47,616 nucleotides of DNA from Paenibacillus typhae (GCF_900099765.1 NZ_FNDX01000048.1:1-47616); one strand, 5' to 3'; counted from the first letter of the stretch, positions 14,350 through 23,167 are shown. Numbers and translations are program-made. Notes: generated by a model from the letters alone, not told the origin.

Positions 14350-16581
14350 TTAGGCGTTCTTGGCACGCCGGTAGTCACTCGGGGTCGTGCCGAAGCTGCG
14401 CTTGAACATCCGGTGCAGGTAAGAGCTGCTGGTGAAGCCGCAGCGTTCGGCAATGACGGTTACCGGCAGGTCGGTATTCTCCAGCAGGCTGCATACCTCG
14501 CGCATCCGTACCTCCAGGATTACATCAACGATGCTGTTCAGGGTCTGCTGCTTGTAGAGACGGCTGATATAGATCGGCGACATATCCAGCTCATCGGCGA
14601 TCTGATTGAGGCTGAGATTCGGCTCCCGGTAGTTATCCTCAATTTTTTGATTAATCAGGCGGATCAGGTCATGCTGCTTGGCATTTTTTTTCTCGGACAG
14701 CTGTTCCCGCATCTCACTGAACAAGGCGGCAAAGGCAGCCTCCAGCTCGGTCACGGTTTCTATGGAATCCAAAGCAGGCAAAGCCGGTGTACCGTCGCAT
14801 TGTATACGATTACGTTTCTGGACGGTGCTTATGATTTCTTTGATCGTCACACTAAGTCTCGATACGGCCAGCTGCACGGTATGGAAGGGATAGCCCTGCG
14901 TGTCACGGATAATGGAGCTGAAATGCTCCATAGCTTCCTCTACTTTGCCGCACATCAGCGCATCGGCGAGGCGCTTTTCTTTATCCGTCGGATAATGGTA
15001 CGTATGATTCTGAAGCATACTTATGGACTGCGCACTGATTATACACCCGTGTCCATAAAACAGGCGGTGATTGGAGGCGTCTCTCACCTGCTTATAAAGC
15101 TGGTGCAGCTGCTGGGCATTCCGGTCGATATGGCTGTAGGTGAGCGTAAGGCTGATTTTCAGATAATCGGAACAGGCTTGCTGAAGCTGGCGCAGGAGCG
15201 TCTCAATCAGTCCGGTATCGGTGTATTCACTCGGATCAATGATGTTCAGGAGCACTAGGATGCCGTCATCGTTCATATCCACAGTTTCGACCCGGTAGGT
15301 CTGGCCGCAGATTTCCGAGGCGATGTTCATAATCGCAAATTTGTAAGCGAGCAGGTAGGAGGAGCGTTCATCCCTTAATTCCCTGTAATTATCAATCCGC
15401 AGCAGAATCAGCCGGTAATCGTCATTAAAAGTGAAATGGATGCCGAGCTGTCTCAGCTTCTCCATTTGCTGAATCGACTGCAGCGGCTTCAGGCCGAGAA
15501 CGAGATCGCGCATTGTATTTTGCCTGATCGTGAACATGCTGTCCCTTTTTTCAGATTCCAGAATATTCATCTCTTTAACAATCCGGCTGATCGGCAGATA
15601 CAGCGTTCTGGAGGTAATCCAGGATAAACCGACTCCGCCGACGAGGATCAGGACCGCAATAAGCAAGGTGGCGTTACGAATGCTGTCCGTCTGCCTGGTG
15701 ATGACGTCATAAGGCGTGATCCGGACATACTGCCAGCTTAAATCATCAGGTGCAGTATAAGAGATCAGTGAGCTGACACCCGCAAAGCTGCCGATAAAAT
15801 AACCCTCAGTATCCCCCTTGATCCTCTGGTTCACCCAGAGCGTTTCTTCAGGATTCAGCTCCTGCTGCTCCAGACTGTTGCCGGACAAAAAAGCCCCGTT
15901 ATCAGACAGAATGAAGGTAGCGCTTTCAGAATTCACTGGTGTATTGATCTCTTTGTTGATCCAGGGCGCAGATATGTTGACTATCACTGCCGAATTAATC
16001 GCCCGGTCCCAGCCGATGGCATCATAACACAAAAAAGTATACGCCCGGACCAGGTCATTCTCCTTGGCACCGTTGGAGTAGACACGGGGAATCGGTGTGA
16101 ACGGCTTATATTCCTCGTAATGGTTCATGATATCAAGGATACCCTTATCCACCAGCTCCCGCTCGGTAAACACACCGTTCTGGCCGTGGGAGGAGGCGAT
16201 ATAGAGTCTGGCGCTTTTCGGATTGTATACATAGATAGACTCGATGTAAGGCATGGAGCTTAAATAATTCCCGAGCTCGGACATGGCGGCTGTGATGTCG
16301 TAGATGTCGGGCTTGTCGTAGAGAACGATTTTGGAAATGGTGCTGTTGCGGTAGATTTGAAAAGAAAGCGATTGGGCTGCCTCGTTCATGTTCACAACCT
16401 CTTTGCTGGTCTGGGTTAGATTGCTGAGGTCGGAACGGAAGGCCTGGGTCTTTTCGACGCCGATGTAATAGTTGTAATAAATAATGGTGGAGGCAAGGAA
16501 GGTTAAGGATACGCAAAGCGTCATGCTGACCAATATCCGGCTGTACAACGCTCTCCGGTTGCCGAGCTTGTTCAGTCTCAT
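14350..16581 (-). CDS. Membrane-bound Cache/AraC transcriptional regulator
   Basis: A 743-residue one-component sensor. A transmembrane segment near residues 15-36 is followed by an extracellular Cache-type sensor of about 260 residues, a second membrane segment near 300-320 (LLIAVLILVGGVGLSW), a cytoplasmic linker and a C-terminal AraC domain (LSLNQIADELDMSPIYISRL, then RCGFTSSSYLHRMFKRSFG). Such proteins in Paenibacillus sit beside Lpl-type transporters and activate them on sensing an external glycan. Its probable target is the ABC operon 9508-13152. The ATG at 16581 is chosen because AGGGGG lies six bases ahead; the open frame extends to 16728 without a site. Confidence 0.9.
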   Translation of the reverse strand: MRLNKLGNRRALYSRILVSMTLCVSLTFLASTIIYYNYYIGVEKTQAFRSDLSNLTQTSKEVVNMNEAAQSLSFQIYRNSTISKIVLYDKPDIYDITAAMSELGNYLSSMPYIESIYVYNPKSARLYIASSHGQNGVFTERELVDKGILDIMNHYEEYKPFTPIPRVYSNGAKENDLVRAYTFLCYDAIGWDRAINSAVIVNISAPWINKEINTPVNSESATFILSDNGAFLSGNSLEQQELNPEETLWVNQRIKGDTEGYFIGSFAGVSSLISYTAPDDLSWQYVRITPYDVITRQTDSIRNATLLIAVLILVGGVGLSWITSRTLYLPISRIVKEMNILESEKRDSMFTIRQNTMRDLVLGLKPLQSIQQMEKLRQLGIHFTFNDDYRLILLRIDNYRELRDERSSYLLAYKFAIMNIASEICGQTYRVETVDMNDDGILVLLNIIDPSEYTDTGLIETLLRQLQQACSDYLKISLTLTYSHIDRNAQQLHQLYKQVRDASNHRLFYGHGCIISAQSISMLQNHTYHYPTDKEKRLADALMCGKVEEAMEHFSSIIRDTQGYPFHTVQLAVSRLSVTIKEIISTVQKRNRIQCDGTPALPALDSIETVTELEAAFAALFSEMREQLSEKKNAKQHDLIRLINQKIEDNYREPNLSLNQIADELDMSPIYISRLYKQQTLNSIVDVILEVRMREVCSLLENTDLPVTVIAERCGFTSSSYLHRMFKRSFGTTPSDYRRAKNA

Positions 16582-16807
16582 TGTCATCCCCCTGAATTCA
16601 TTCTGTGTGCCGGCAGTTATACCTGCGTCTGTATTGTTCACAGTATAAGTATAAGCTTCACACGGTGAACAGAACAGTGCAGCAAGCTGACAACAATGCA
16701 CAAACCGGAATTCCGGGGGAGTGAACAAATGTGATATTCCTGTACAAAAGCGACTATATAAGCTGAACTTAAGGATGAAGTCCGGATGGTGCTTAAGTGA
16801 ACTCTAT

Positions 16808-17413
16808 TTATACCGTAATCTGCATCAGCAGCGGCGTAACCTTGAATCCGTTGACCGGAGCCAGATCCTGCGAACAGGAGGAGAGGGCGACAATTACATC
16901 CGTCAGGGCCAGCAGAGCCACATAATCGCCGGGCTTCGAGAGCGGTTCTTCAATCACATAATCCAGGTTCTCGTCCAGCGCGTTGTTCATAAACCAGTTG
17001 ATCGGATCAGGCAGCTCCCGGTTCCCCAGGCCATACTGCTGCAGTGCCTTCTGGAGGTTATCATGACAGTTCGGATGCTCCTCCAGCCCGAAATCCACTT
17101 TATAACGGTAATAATCACACGCCGGGAAAAAGAAATCATGCCGCCCCACCGTATCCCGGGTCAGCTGCATCAGCGGCTGCCGGCGGTTGCTGTACAGGCC
17201 GTCGCCGATCTTCAGGCGGATGCTGCTGAGCGAAGCGCGCATATGAACAGGGGAGACATGCTCATCCGGATCAGCGGCATTGTAGCAGACAAAATCACCG
17301 ACCTGCTTGCCTTCCACGTCGATAATATAGAGCGTCTGGCCTTTGCGGACGAGTGCGCTTCTGCCTTCGTAGGCCGGGACAGGGATTTCTTCAATTAATG
17401 TTCTGTTGCTCAT
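16808..17413 (-). CDS. DUF1989 (urea carboxylase-associated family) protein
   Basis: A 201-residue member of the DUF1989 family, frequently encoded beside urea carboxylase or purine and ureide catabolism genes; its reaction is not settled. Conserved features include VEGKQVGDFVCYNA, SPVHMRASLSSIRLKIGDGL, and the putative metal-site residues in FFFPACDYYRY and HPNCHDNL. It is the last gene of the microcompartment operon, starting 22 bp after the cyclase stop. The ATG at 17413 has AGGTG seven bases ahead; an ATG at 17434 abuts the preceding stop codon but lacks its own site. It could act on a ureido or amino-acid-like intermediate (inference). Confidence 0.85.
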   Translation of the reverse strand: MSNRTLIEEIPVPAYEGRSALVRKGQTLYIIDVEGKQVGDFVCYNAADPDEHVSPVHMRASLSSIRLKIGDGLYSNRRQPLMQLTRDTVGRHDFFFPACDYYRYKVDFGLEEHPNCHDNLQKALQQYGLGNRELPDPINWFMNNALDENLDYVIEEPLSKPGDYVALLALTDVIVALSSCSQDLAPVNGFKVTPLLMQITV

Positions 17414-17434
17414 CTGATTCACCTGCTTAATCAT

Positions 17435-18118
17435 TTATTCAATGAATACTGCGACAGCCCGGATGGGGGAGCCGGTGCCTTTGCGGATTTTGAGCGGGAG
17501 CCCGAAATAGAGGAAGCGCTTCTGCGCGATCAGGTCGAGGTTGCACAGGTTCTCGGTGTTGGTCAGCTTGTATTGTCGGCAGATCAGATGTCCGGCAAAG
17601 CTGGTGTCCAGCGGATTATCAATCGAAGGCGCATCTATGCCAATATTGACGACACCCTGCCGGGCCAGCCATTCAGCTGCCTCATAATCCAGTCCGGTGT
17701 AGCGGGTGAGCCATTCGTCTGTACCATACGCACGATTATAGTGACCGGTGTAGAGCAGTACGATGTCGCCTTTGTCGAGGTGGAGATAACCTTTGCTTAG
17801 GGCGAGCTCCAGATCACGCCGGGTAATATAGGCATCCGGTGAAATATGCGAGAGATCGAGACAGACAGCCGGGCCGTAAAAATACTCCAGCGGCATCTCG
17901 TCAATCGTCGCCCCCTGCGGGTCATATTCATAGACGGCGTCGCTGTGTGTCGGTCCATGCTCGTTGATAATCAGGTTATTCGTAGCAAAAGCAAAGCCGA
18001 GCTTCTGTATGCTCTCCTCATGGCTCATATTCGGGAAGATCATCGTCTTCTGATGCGGTGGAAACACCGGCATCCCCTGATAGATTTCCTGGGACAGATC
18101 AATTACCTGGATTCCCAT
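17435..18118 (-). CDS. Cyclase family protein (kynurenine formamidase-like)
   Basis: A 227-residue metal-dependent hydrolase of the cyclase superfamily, which includes kynurenine formamidase and isatin hydrolase and mostly cleaves formamides or lactams. The metal-binding signature is present as HGPTHSD (H54, H58, D60), with Pro in place of the more usual Gly-Thr spacing. Later conserved blocks are DLSHISPDAYITRRDLE and VNIGIDAPSIDNP. The start follows AAAGGAGG by eight bases. It lies between adenine deaminase and DUF1989 in the microcompartment operon, so a ring-opening or deformylation step on a purine-derived intermediate is plausible but inferred. Confidence 0.87.
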   Translation of the reverse strand: MGIQVIDLSQEIYQGMPVFPPHQKTMIFPNMSHEESIQKLGFAFATNNLIINEHGPTHSDAVYEYDPQGATIDEMPLEYFYGPAVCLDLSHISPDAYITRRDLELALSKGYLHLDKGDIVLLYTGHYNRAYGTDEWLTRYTGLDYEAAEWLARQGVVNIGIDAPSIDNPLDTSFAGHLICRQYKLTNTENLCNLDLIAQKRFLYFGLPLKIRKGTGSPIRAVAVFIE

Positions 18119-18230
18119 GGAAGAGGCCTCCTTTTGTTGTTATGGCAAAAGCAATGAGCCTGACCGGCCGGTTCCGGCGGGTAAGCGCTGCTTGAGCAGA
18201 GATGGGAACAGCGGAAAGTGCCAGTGCCTG

Positions 18231-20045
18231 TCAGGCCAGCGGCGGCAATATCGTGAAGGCATCTGCATCGATCAGGCCGATGTCAGTGATTTTCCATGCC
18301 GGGCTGGTGACGAGGGAGAGGAAGGAGAGGTGCATGAACGGCACATGCAGTGTACAGCCCAGCTCCTCGCGGGCCAGCCGGTGCAGCTCGGTGATTCGCG
18401 CGCTCATTTCTTTGCCGGTCAGCTCGTCGGTCATCAGGCCTCCGATCCGCAGCGGCAGGTCACCGACCACCTTGCCGCCCTCAATCATCGCAATTCCGCC
18501 GTCCATGGCAATAACCCGGTTGACGGCTGTTACCATATCGGCGTAATTGGTGCCGGTGACAATGATGTTGTGGGTGTCATGGGCCACACTTTCGGCGATG
18601 GCACCCGCCTTAAGCTTCATGCCGCGGACAAAGGTTTTGCCGATTTTGCCGCTGCGGCCGTGCCGCTCGACGACGAGCAGGGGCAGGAGGTCATTTTCGA
18701 CCGAGGGCTGGACGACACCGTCTATGACTTGGGCGGTGTAGATGCCGGCTCCGGTCAGATTCTGATCCGGGATCACCTCGATAGCGCGGACCCGGACGCT
18801 GCCGTGGGCTCCGCCGGAGGAGAGCTGCAGGTCTGTAAGCTTGACCGGCTTCCGCTTGACCGATTTTTTGACGGATTCAGGGTAGATATAGGACGGAATG
18901 TCACGGGTCAGCTCACCGTTCTCGGCCAGCTTGACTCCGCCGATATAGACCTGGGCAATGGTCATCTGCGCCAGGTCGCTGATGACGGCGATATCGGCTT
19001 TTTTGCCGGGAGCAAGCAGTCCGATATCCTGAAAGCCGAAATGGGTGGCCGGATTAATCGTCACCATCTGGATAGCTTCAACCGGATCGATGCCCACCGC
19101 GATTGTCCGGCGGACAATGTCATTCATATGCCCGTATTTCAGCAGGTCCTCAGGGACCATATCGTCGGAGACGAGGATTGCTCGCCGGGAGTCCATTCCT
19201 TCCTCGGTTATGGCGCGGATGCATTCAGCCATGTTGCGCTGTGAGGAGCCTTCACGCATGAACACGCTGACCCCGTAGCGCAGCTTCTCCATCATTTCTT
19301 CTTTGGTGGTTGTCTCGTGGCAGGAGACATGGCCGCCGCCGCAGATGATATGGGCCGCCAGCTCGGGACCTGACAGACCGGGGGCGTTGCCTTCAATGGT
19401 TTTGCCGATGGACTTGGCGTAAGAGACAGAAGCCAGCAGATCATCTATCAGATAAGGCGCGTTGTTATACACCGGATGGACATTGCTGAAGCCCTGCAGC
19501 TCACCGATGCCCTGCACGTAATCATCGTTCAGCAGGTCCTGCATATCTTTGGAGGTAATATCTGCGCCTGCTGTTTCCAGACCCGGCACATCGGGAGTAA
19601 GACAAGGGACAGTGAACAGGACACGGTTAGGCAGTGTGCGGGCCTCATCGATCATCGCCTTCATGCCGGGCACGCCCAGCACGTTGCCGATTTCATGCGG
19701 GTCAGCTACCAGGGTGGTTGTTCCTGTAGGAATGGACAGCTTCGAAAATTCCGTAACCGTCAGCATCGCGCTCTCAAAATGCATGTGGGAATCGATGAAG
19801 CCCGGGCTGATAAATTTGCCGCTCACATCCTCGACGACAGTTGCCGGGCCGATCAGCTTATCGGCTGTGCCGACTAGCAGGATACGGTCCCCTTTGACGG
19901 CAACATCGCCGGGATAGATTTCACGGGTAATCACATTAATAATATAGCCGCCCTTCAGCACCAGGTCGGCATAAGTGCTGCCGGAGAGAAGTACATCAAT
20001 CATCCGCCGGCGGTGGATGGCATCTTTTAACTCAGTAGTGATCAT
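18231..20045 (-). CDS. ade: Adenine deaminase
   Basis: A 604-residue amidohydrolase of the AdeC type that converts adenine to hypoxanthine and ammonia. Metal-site motifs DSHMHFES (H87, H89) and ADPHEIGN (114-121) are intact, as are GNAPGLSG, CHETTTKEE and the C-terminal LHVPFMHLSFLSLVTSPAWK block. Length matches the family. The gene starts nine bases after GGAGGTG, three bases past the vertex-protein gene, so it is part of the microcompartment operon. It may be cargo, but no clear targeting peptide is visible at either end. A divergent paralogue acting on another purine cannot be excluded. Confidence 0.92.
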   Translation of the reverse strand: MITTELKDAIHRRRMIDVLLSGSTYADLVLKGGYIINVITREIYPGDVAVKGDRILLVGTADKLIGPATVVEDVSGKFISPGFIDSHMHFESAMLTVTEFSKLSIPTGTTTLVADPHEIGNVLGVPGMKAMIDEARTLPNRVLFTVPCLTPDVPGLETAGADITSKDMQDLLNDDYVQGIGELQGFSNVHPVYNNAPYLIDDLLASVSYAKSIGKTIEGNAPGLSGPELAAHIICGGGHVSCHETTTKEEMMEKLRYGVSVFMREGSSQRNMAECIRAITEEGMDSRRAILVSDDMVPEDLLKYGHMNDIVRRTIAVGIDPVEAIQMVTINPATHFGFQDIGLLAPGKKADIAVISDLAQMTIAQVYIGGVKLAENGELTRDIPSYIYPESVKKSVKRKPVKLTDLQLSSGGAHGSVRVRAIEVIPDQNLTGAGIYTAQVIDGVVQPSVENDLLPLLVVERHGRSGKIGKTFVRGMKLKAGAIAESVAHDTHNIIVTGTNYADMVTAVNRVIAMDGGIAMIEGGKVVGDLPLRIGGLMTDELTGKEMSARITELHRLAREELGCTLHVPFMHLSFLSLVTSPAWKITDIGLIDADAFTILPPLA

Positions 20046-20048
20046 CTC

Positions 20049-20330
20049 TTATACACCTCCTGGCTTGGCGCAATCTATACTGTCCACGATTCCGACAATC
20101 GCGGCATCAACCGGGGCATTCGGATACTGTGCTGCTCTTGAGGCAACGCTGCCCACCGCATAAAGGATCGTTTCGCCGATCCCCGCGCCTACTGTATCAA
20201 CCGCAATGATTGGCTGACCAGCAGGTGTCCGGTCGGGTAGCACTGGCTGAACGATCAGCAGCTTGGCGCCGATGAGATTGTCATCTTTTCTCGTTGCAAC
20301 AACATGCCCCGTAATGATTCCCAGCTTCAT
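20049..20330 (-). CDS. Microcompartment vertex protein (BMC-P, EutN/CcmL family)
   Basis: A 93-residue pentamer-forming protein that caps the corners of polyhedral microcompartments. The EutN/CcmL fold is recognised from the start MKLGIITGHVVATRKDD, then GAKLLIVQPV, IAVDTVGAGIGETILYAVGS and VDAAIVGIVDSI. Having both this and hexamer genes in the operon indicates that a closed shell can be built. AGGTG lies eight bases ahead of the ATG. It is directly followed by ade. Confidence 0.95.
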   Translation of the reverse strand: MKLGIITGHVVATRKDDNLIGAKLLIVQPVLPDRTPAGQPIIAVDTVGAGIGETILYAVGSVASRAAQYPNAPVDAAIVGIVDSIDCAKPGGV

Positions 20331-20363
20331 GTGATTGTCACCTCGTATGCTTGATGGTTGAAT

Positions 20364-21104
20364 CTAAAGGATAATCTCAATGCCGTATTGCCTGGCAAGG
20401 TCCGCGGCCAGCGGAGTGATTACTGCCGGTGCTGCGGCATGGATGGACGTCCGGCCGAGCTTTACTGCGTCCTGAATGTCCTCAGCGGTCAGTACCTGCT
20501 TGTGCAGCCGTGACTGTGCAGAGGTTATCCAATGGTCCACCTGATCCGGCTCAAGCAGTGTGATACCGAAGCCTTCAATAGCTTCCAGCTTGTGCTTCAT
20601 GGCTGCCTTCAGCCCGGGAGGGGCATGAAGCAGGCCTTGCTCCCCCCAGCGGTAATGGCCCGGCTCGGCCCCCAAAGTCAGTGCCCCGGCAGGCTTGCCG
20701 GCACAGATAAACCGGATTATCAGCTCCACGTAAGGATCACCGGCATCCAGCATGGATAAGCGGGATAGCAGAGGAAGCGAGAGAACCGGAATGAACAGAA
20801 GATCAGCGGCCTCCGGTGCGAGTGAGTGGAGCGCTGCGGAGGTGGTGATATCGTCGATCCCTGTTTTAGCCGCCAGCTGCCGAGCTGTGTGATTCTTGAG
20901 GAGCTGCTCATCTGCTGCAAGCTTCAGCCTCAATCCGGAACGGTTCAGCTGCCGGATGGCGGTATAGCCTTCCTCCATGCCGATGAAGTGGCCGGCCAGC
21001 AGAACGAGGACCCGGGGGAAGTCCTTATTCAGCTCATCTTCTCTGGACCGGTAGGCCAGGCTGAGCAGGGTATTGGCCGCAACCGTACTATGCCGGCTGT
21101 CCAC
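20364..21104 (-). CDS. BMC-associated flavoprotein-like protein
   Basis: A 246-residue protein. Residues about 30-170 resemble the flavoprotein/HFCD fold found in several BMC loci (RVLVLLAGHFIGMEEGY, DLLFIPVLSLPLLSRLS). The last 40 residues (VLTAEDIQDAVKLGRTSIHA, then AVITPLAADLARQYGIEI) match a module also seen in EutQ-like BMC proteins. A flavin-binding role is inferred; no cofactor motif is certain. The start is a GTG at 21104 with a weak CAAGG site, eight bases past the stop of the preceding shell gene, so translational coupling is likely. Its place between hexamer and pentamer genes supports a microcompartment role. Confidence 0.7.
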   Translation of the reverse strand: MDSRHSTVAANTLLSLAYRSREDELNKDFPRVLVLLAGHFIGMEEGYTAIRQLNRSGLRLKLAADEQLLKNHTARQLAAKTGIDDITTSAALHSLAPEAADLLFIPVLSLPLLSRLSMLDAGDPYVELIIRFICAGKPAGALTLGAEPGHYRWGEQGLLHAPPGLKAAMKHKLEAIEGFGITLLEPDQVDHWITSAQSRLHKQVLTAEDIQDAVKLGRTSIHAAAPAVITPLAADLARQYGIEIIL

Positions 21105-21112
21105 GGCCTTGA

Positions 21113-21394
21113 TTATTCAATGCCCTTGGACAGAAGGGCACGTTCAACTTCGCTGTGCGGGCGCGGAATAACATGCACCGACACCAGCTCCCCGACACGC
21201 TTGGCTGCGGCTGCTCCTGCATCAGTGGCCGCCTTTACTGCACCGACATCTCCCCGGACCATGACGGTTACGAGACCGAAGCCGATTTTTTCGTAGCCGC
21301 AAATCTCTACGTTAGCTGCCTTGACCATAGCATCCGCAGCCTCGATTGCGCCTACCAGACCTTTTGTTTCGATCAAGCCGAGTGATTCTCCCAT
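21113..21394 (-). CDS. Microcompartment shell hexamer protein (BMC-H, PduA/EutM type)
   Basis: A 93-residue single-BMC-domain protein that forms the flat hexagonal facets of the shell and the central pore for metabolites. Clear signatures are LGLIETKGLVGAIEAADAMV, the strand GYEKIGFGLVTVMVRGDVGA and HVIPRPHSEVE. The pore loop at about residues 36-40 reads EKIGFG; canonical PduA/EutM proteins have KIGSG, so Phe replaces a small polar residue at the pore. GGAGG is spaced eight bases from the ATG. Confidence 0.96.
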   Translation of the reverse strand: MGESLGLIETKGLVGAIEAADAMVKAANVEICGYEKIGFGLVTVMVRGDVGAVKAATDAGAAAAKRVGELVSVHVIPRPHSEVERALLSKGIE

Positions 21395-21453
21395 GTGAAT
21401 AACCTCCGTTAATTTAAATTGAGGGGTAATAAAATCGCAGCTGTTACATTTGG

Positions 21454-21957
21454 TTAATCCGTTGAGTCAGATGAACTGTCTTCATCCTGTAGATCTGAAG
21501 CTTTGTCAGTTCCGGCCGCCTGGTCCGGTTTAGCGGAGCCTGCATCAGACGGCTGCGGAGGTGCGGCAGCGGCCGCAGCAGTTACAGGAGAAGTGGCTGC
21601 AGAAGTATCCATAACAGATGCAGTGGAAGTGGAGGTGCCGTCAGCAGCCGGGACAGCGGTACCCTCCGGCAGCAGATAGCTGCCCAATATTTTGCCGGTC
21701 ACATCACTGTGCGCCTTGGCAATGACATGGGCGGATACGACGGTTCCTATCCGCTGCGCCTCCGCTTTGCCGGCTTCAACGGATGAGGTTACGGCAGCAA
21801 CATCACCGCTGAAATGCAGGGTGACGCCCAGCGAGCCGCCGACTCCGATGACCCTCTCAACTGCTACGAGCTGCACATTCGCTGCTTTGAGTGCGGCATC
21901 TGCCGCCGAAACGGCGGTGGTGAAACCCAGCGTCTCGATTAAACCAAGTGCTTGCAT
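21454..21957 (-). CDS. BMC-H shell protein with long disordered tail
   Basis: Residues 1-92 form one BMC domain (MQALGLIETLGFTTAVSAAD, then LHFSGDVAAVTSSVEAGKAE, HVIAKAHSDV). Residues 93-167 are a low-complexity tail rich in Ala, Ser, Thr, Pro and finally Asp/Ser, with no predicted fold. The pore region VIGVGGSLGV is longer than the usual KIGSG, so the pore may differ. The tail may face the lumen or cytosol and recruit partners. GGAGG is seven to eight bases ahead of the ATG. The second of three BMC-H genes in the operon. Confidence 0.93.
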   Translation of the reverse strand: MQALGLIETLGFTTAVSAADAALKAANVQLVAVERVIGVGGSLGVTLHFSGDVAAVTSSVEAGKAEAQRIGTVVSAHVIAKAHSDVTGKILGSYLLPEGTAVPAADGTSTSTASVMDTSAATSPVTAAAAAAPPQPSDAGSAKPDQAAGTDKASDLQDEDSSSDSTD

Positions 21958-22005
21958 ACAGGGTGCCTCCTTGTTCTTTGATCCGCTGTGCGGCAGCGGT
22001 TAAGC

Positions 22006-23127
22006 TCAACGGTGCGGAGCGGATAAGCCGGCAAGCCCCGGAGCAGCAGCGGCCATCTGCCCGGCGGTACCGGTGAGGATGCAGTAGCTTCGTTCCGCGC
22101 TCAGGCGCAGGCCTGAGCCTGGGTTACGGTGCAGCCACTGCTCCGCGATGCCGATGCTGTTCCAGCGGGAAGAACCGGCTACGACGGCAACGGCTTCCTG
22201 CGGTCCGCCGCCAAAGTAGCGGCGCAGCAGCCGGCCGGGCTCCCGGCTGATCCAGACCCGGACGGCAATGCCTGAGCCGTCCTGCATCCGCGCGGTGAGC
22301 TGCTTAAGCTTATCAGCGATCACACGGTGATCTGAGCCGAACAGCTTGAGCTCAAAGCCGCCGCCGTCTGTGCTCCAGCTGATATCGGCCTCCAGGCCGG
22401 AATCCTGCGGGAGCAGCTCTTCGGCGGCAAACAGCTGGCCGGGGTGGCAGTTCGGCGCGCTGATGACCCCGGCTGCGCTGTAATTCCGGCCCGGGCTGCC
22501 AAGCAGGGGCCGGAGCTCATCGCTAATGCGGGGGAACAGCCAGACCTCCATATCCGCCGCAGGGAGGCGGAGCGGTTCGAGCGGGTCCTGCGCTTCTGCC
22601 GCGACGGACGGTCGTGCATGGGGACTGCCATGGAGGCCGCTATCCTTCTGCTCCGGCCAGGATAAGGTTCGCTGCAGCAGGGGGGACAGGTAGTGCTCCG
22701 CGAATTGTTGTCCCGGTACCGGTGGTGCATCAACCGGTGTATGCACCGGAGGGGCGGGCTTTCCTGCTTGAGCTGCTGCAGCCAGGATAGACCCTGAGGC
22801 CGGCAGAGGCCTCTCAGCTCCAGCGGCTTTAGCCATGGCGGCGCCGCCAGGAGGCTGCTGCTGTACACTGCCGATAGCGGCATTTGCATCGGCGGCAATC
22901 GAGGCCAGCCGTTTAGCCGCCTGCTCCTTCTGGTAATTGGTCCGTTTAAGCGGGAGCGTCAGCCCCGGCTTGGGACAATTCCCGGGAGTAGAGCAGGTAT
23001 GCGGGCAGTTATCTTTGCTGCCGGCAGTGCAGGCTACAGCAGAGGCAGCCGGACCTAGCGGAGCTGGTGGCACAGTGCGATTCCGCTTCAGCACCTCGGA
23101 CACAACATCTTTCATAAAGCTTGACAA
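22006..23127 (-). CDS. Unrecognised BMC-operon protein with encapsulation-like N-terminus
   Basis: A 373-residue protein I do not recognise. The first 16 residues (MSSFMKDVVSEVLKRN) form an amphipathic helix like the targeting peptides of microcompartment cargo. Residues 33-54 hold four cysteines (CTAGSKDNC, then CSTPGNC), a possible metal or cluster site. A Pro/Ala-rich linker runs to about residue 190, and a compact C-terminal part (from MEVWLFPRISDELRPLLGS) completes the protein. The TTG start at 23127 is well supported by GGGAGGTG seven bases ahead. It lies between two BMC-H genes, so it is either cargo or a shell-cargo linker. No function is assigned. Confidence 0.8.
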   Translation of the reverse strand: MSSFMKDVVSEVLKRNRTVPPAPLGPAASAVACTAGSKDNCPHTCSTPGNCPKPGLTLPLKRTNYQKEQAAKRLASIAADANAAIGSVQQQPPGGAAMAKAAGAERPLPASGSILAAAAQAGKPAPPVHTPVDAPPVPGQQFAEHYLSPLLQRTLSWPEQKDSGLHGSPHARPSVAAEAQDPLEPLRLPAADMEVWLFPRISDELRPLLGSPGRNYSAAGVISAPNCHPGQLFAAEELLPQDSGLEADISWSTDGGGFELKLFGSDHRVIADKLKQLTARMQDGSGIAVRVWISREPGRLLRRYFGGGPQEAVAVVAGSSRWNSIGIAEQWLHRNPGSGLRLSAERSYCILTGTAGQMAAAAPGLAGLSAPHR

Positions 23128-23167
23128 GGGTAATCACCTCCCTGATAACTTGAATGCTGACTGCAGG

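Noticed and set aside
14413..15258. Plus-strand frame of 281 codons opposite the Cache/AraC gene
   Set aside because: Antisense shadow; the minus-strand frame has clear domains across the same region.
18117..19244. Long plus-strand frame opposite adenine deaminase
   Set aside because: It is the antisense shadow of a well-recognised gene, with no family resemblance.
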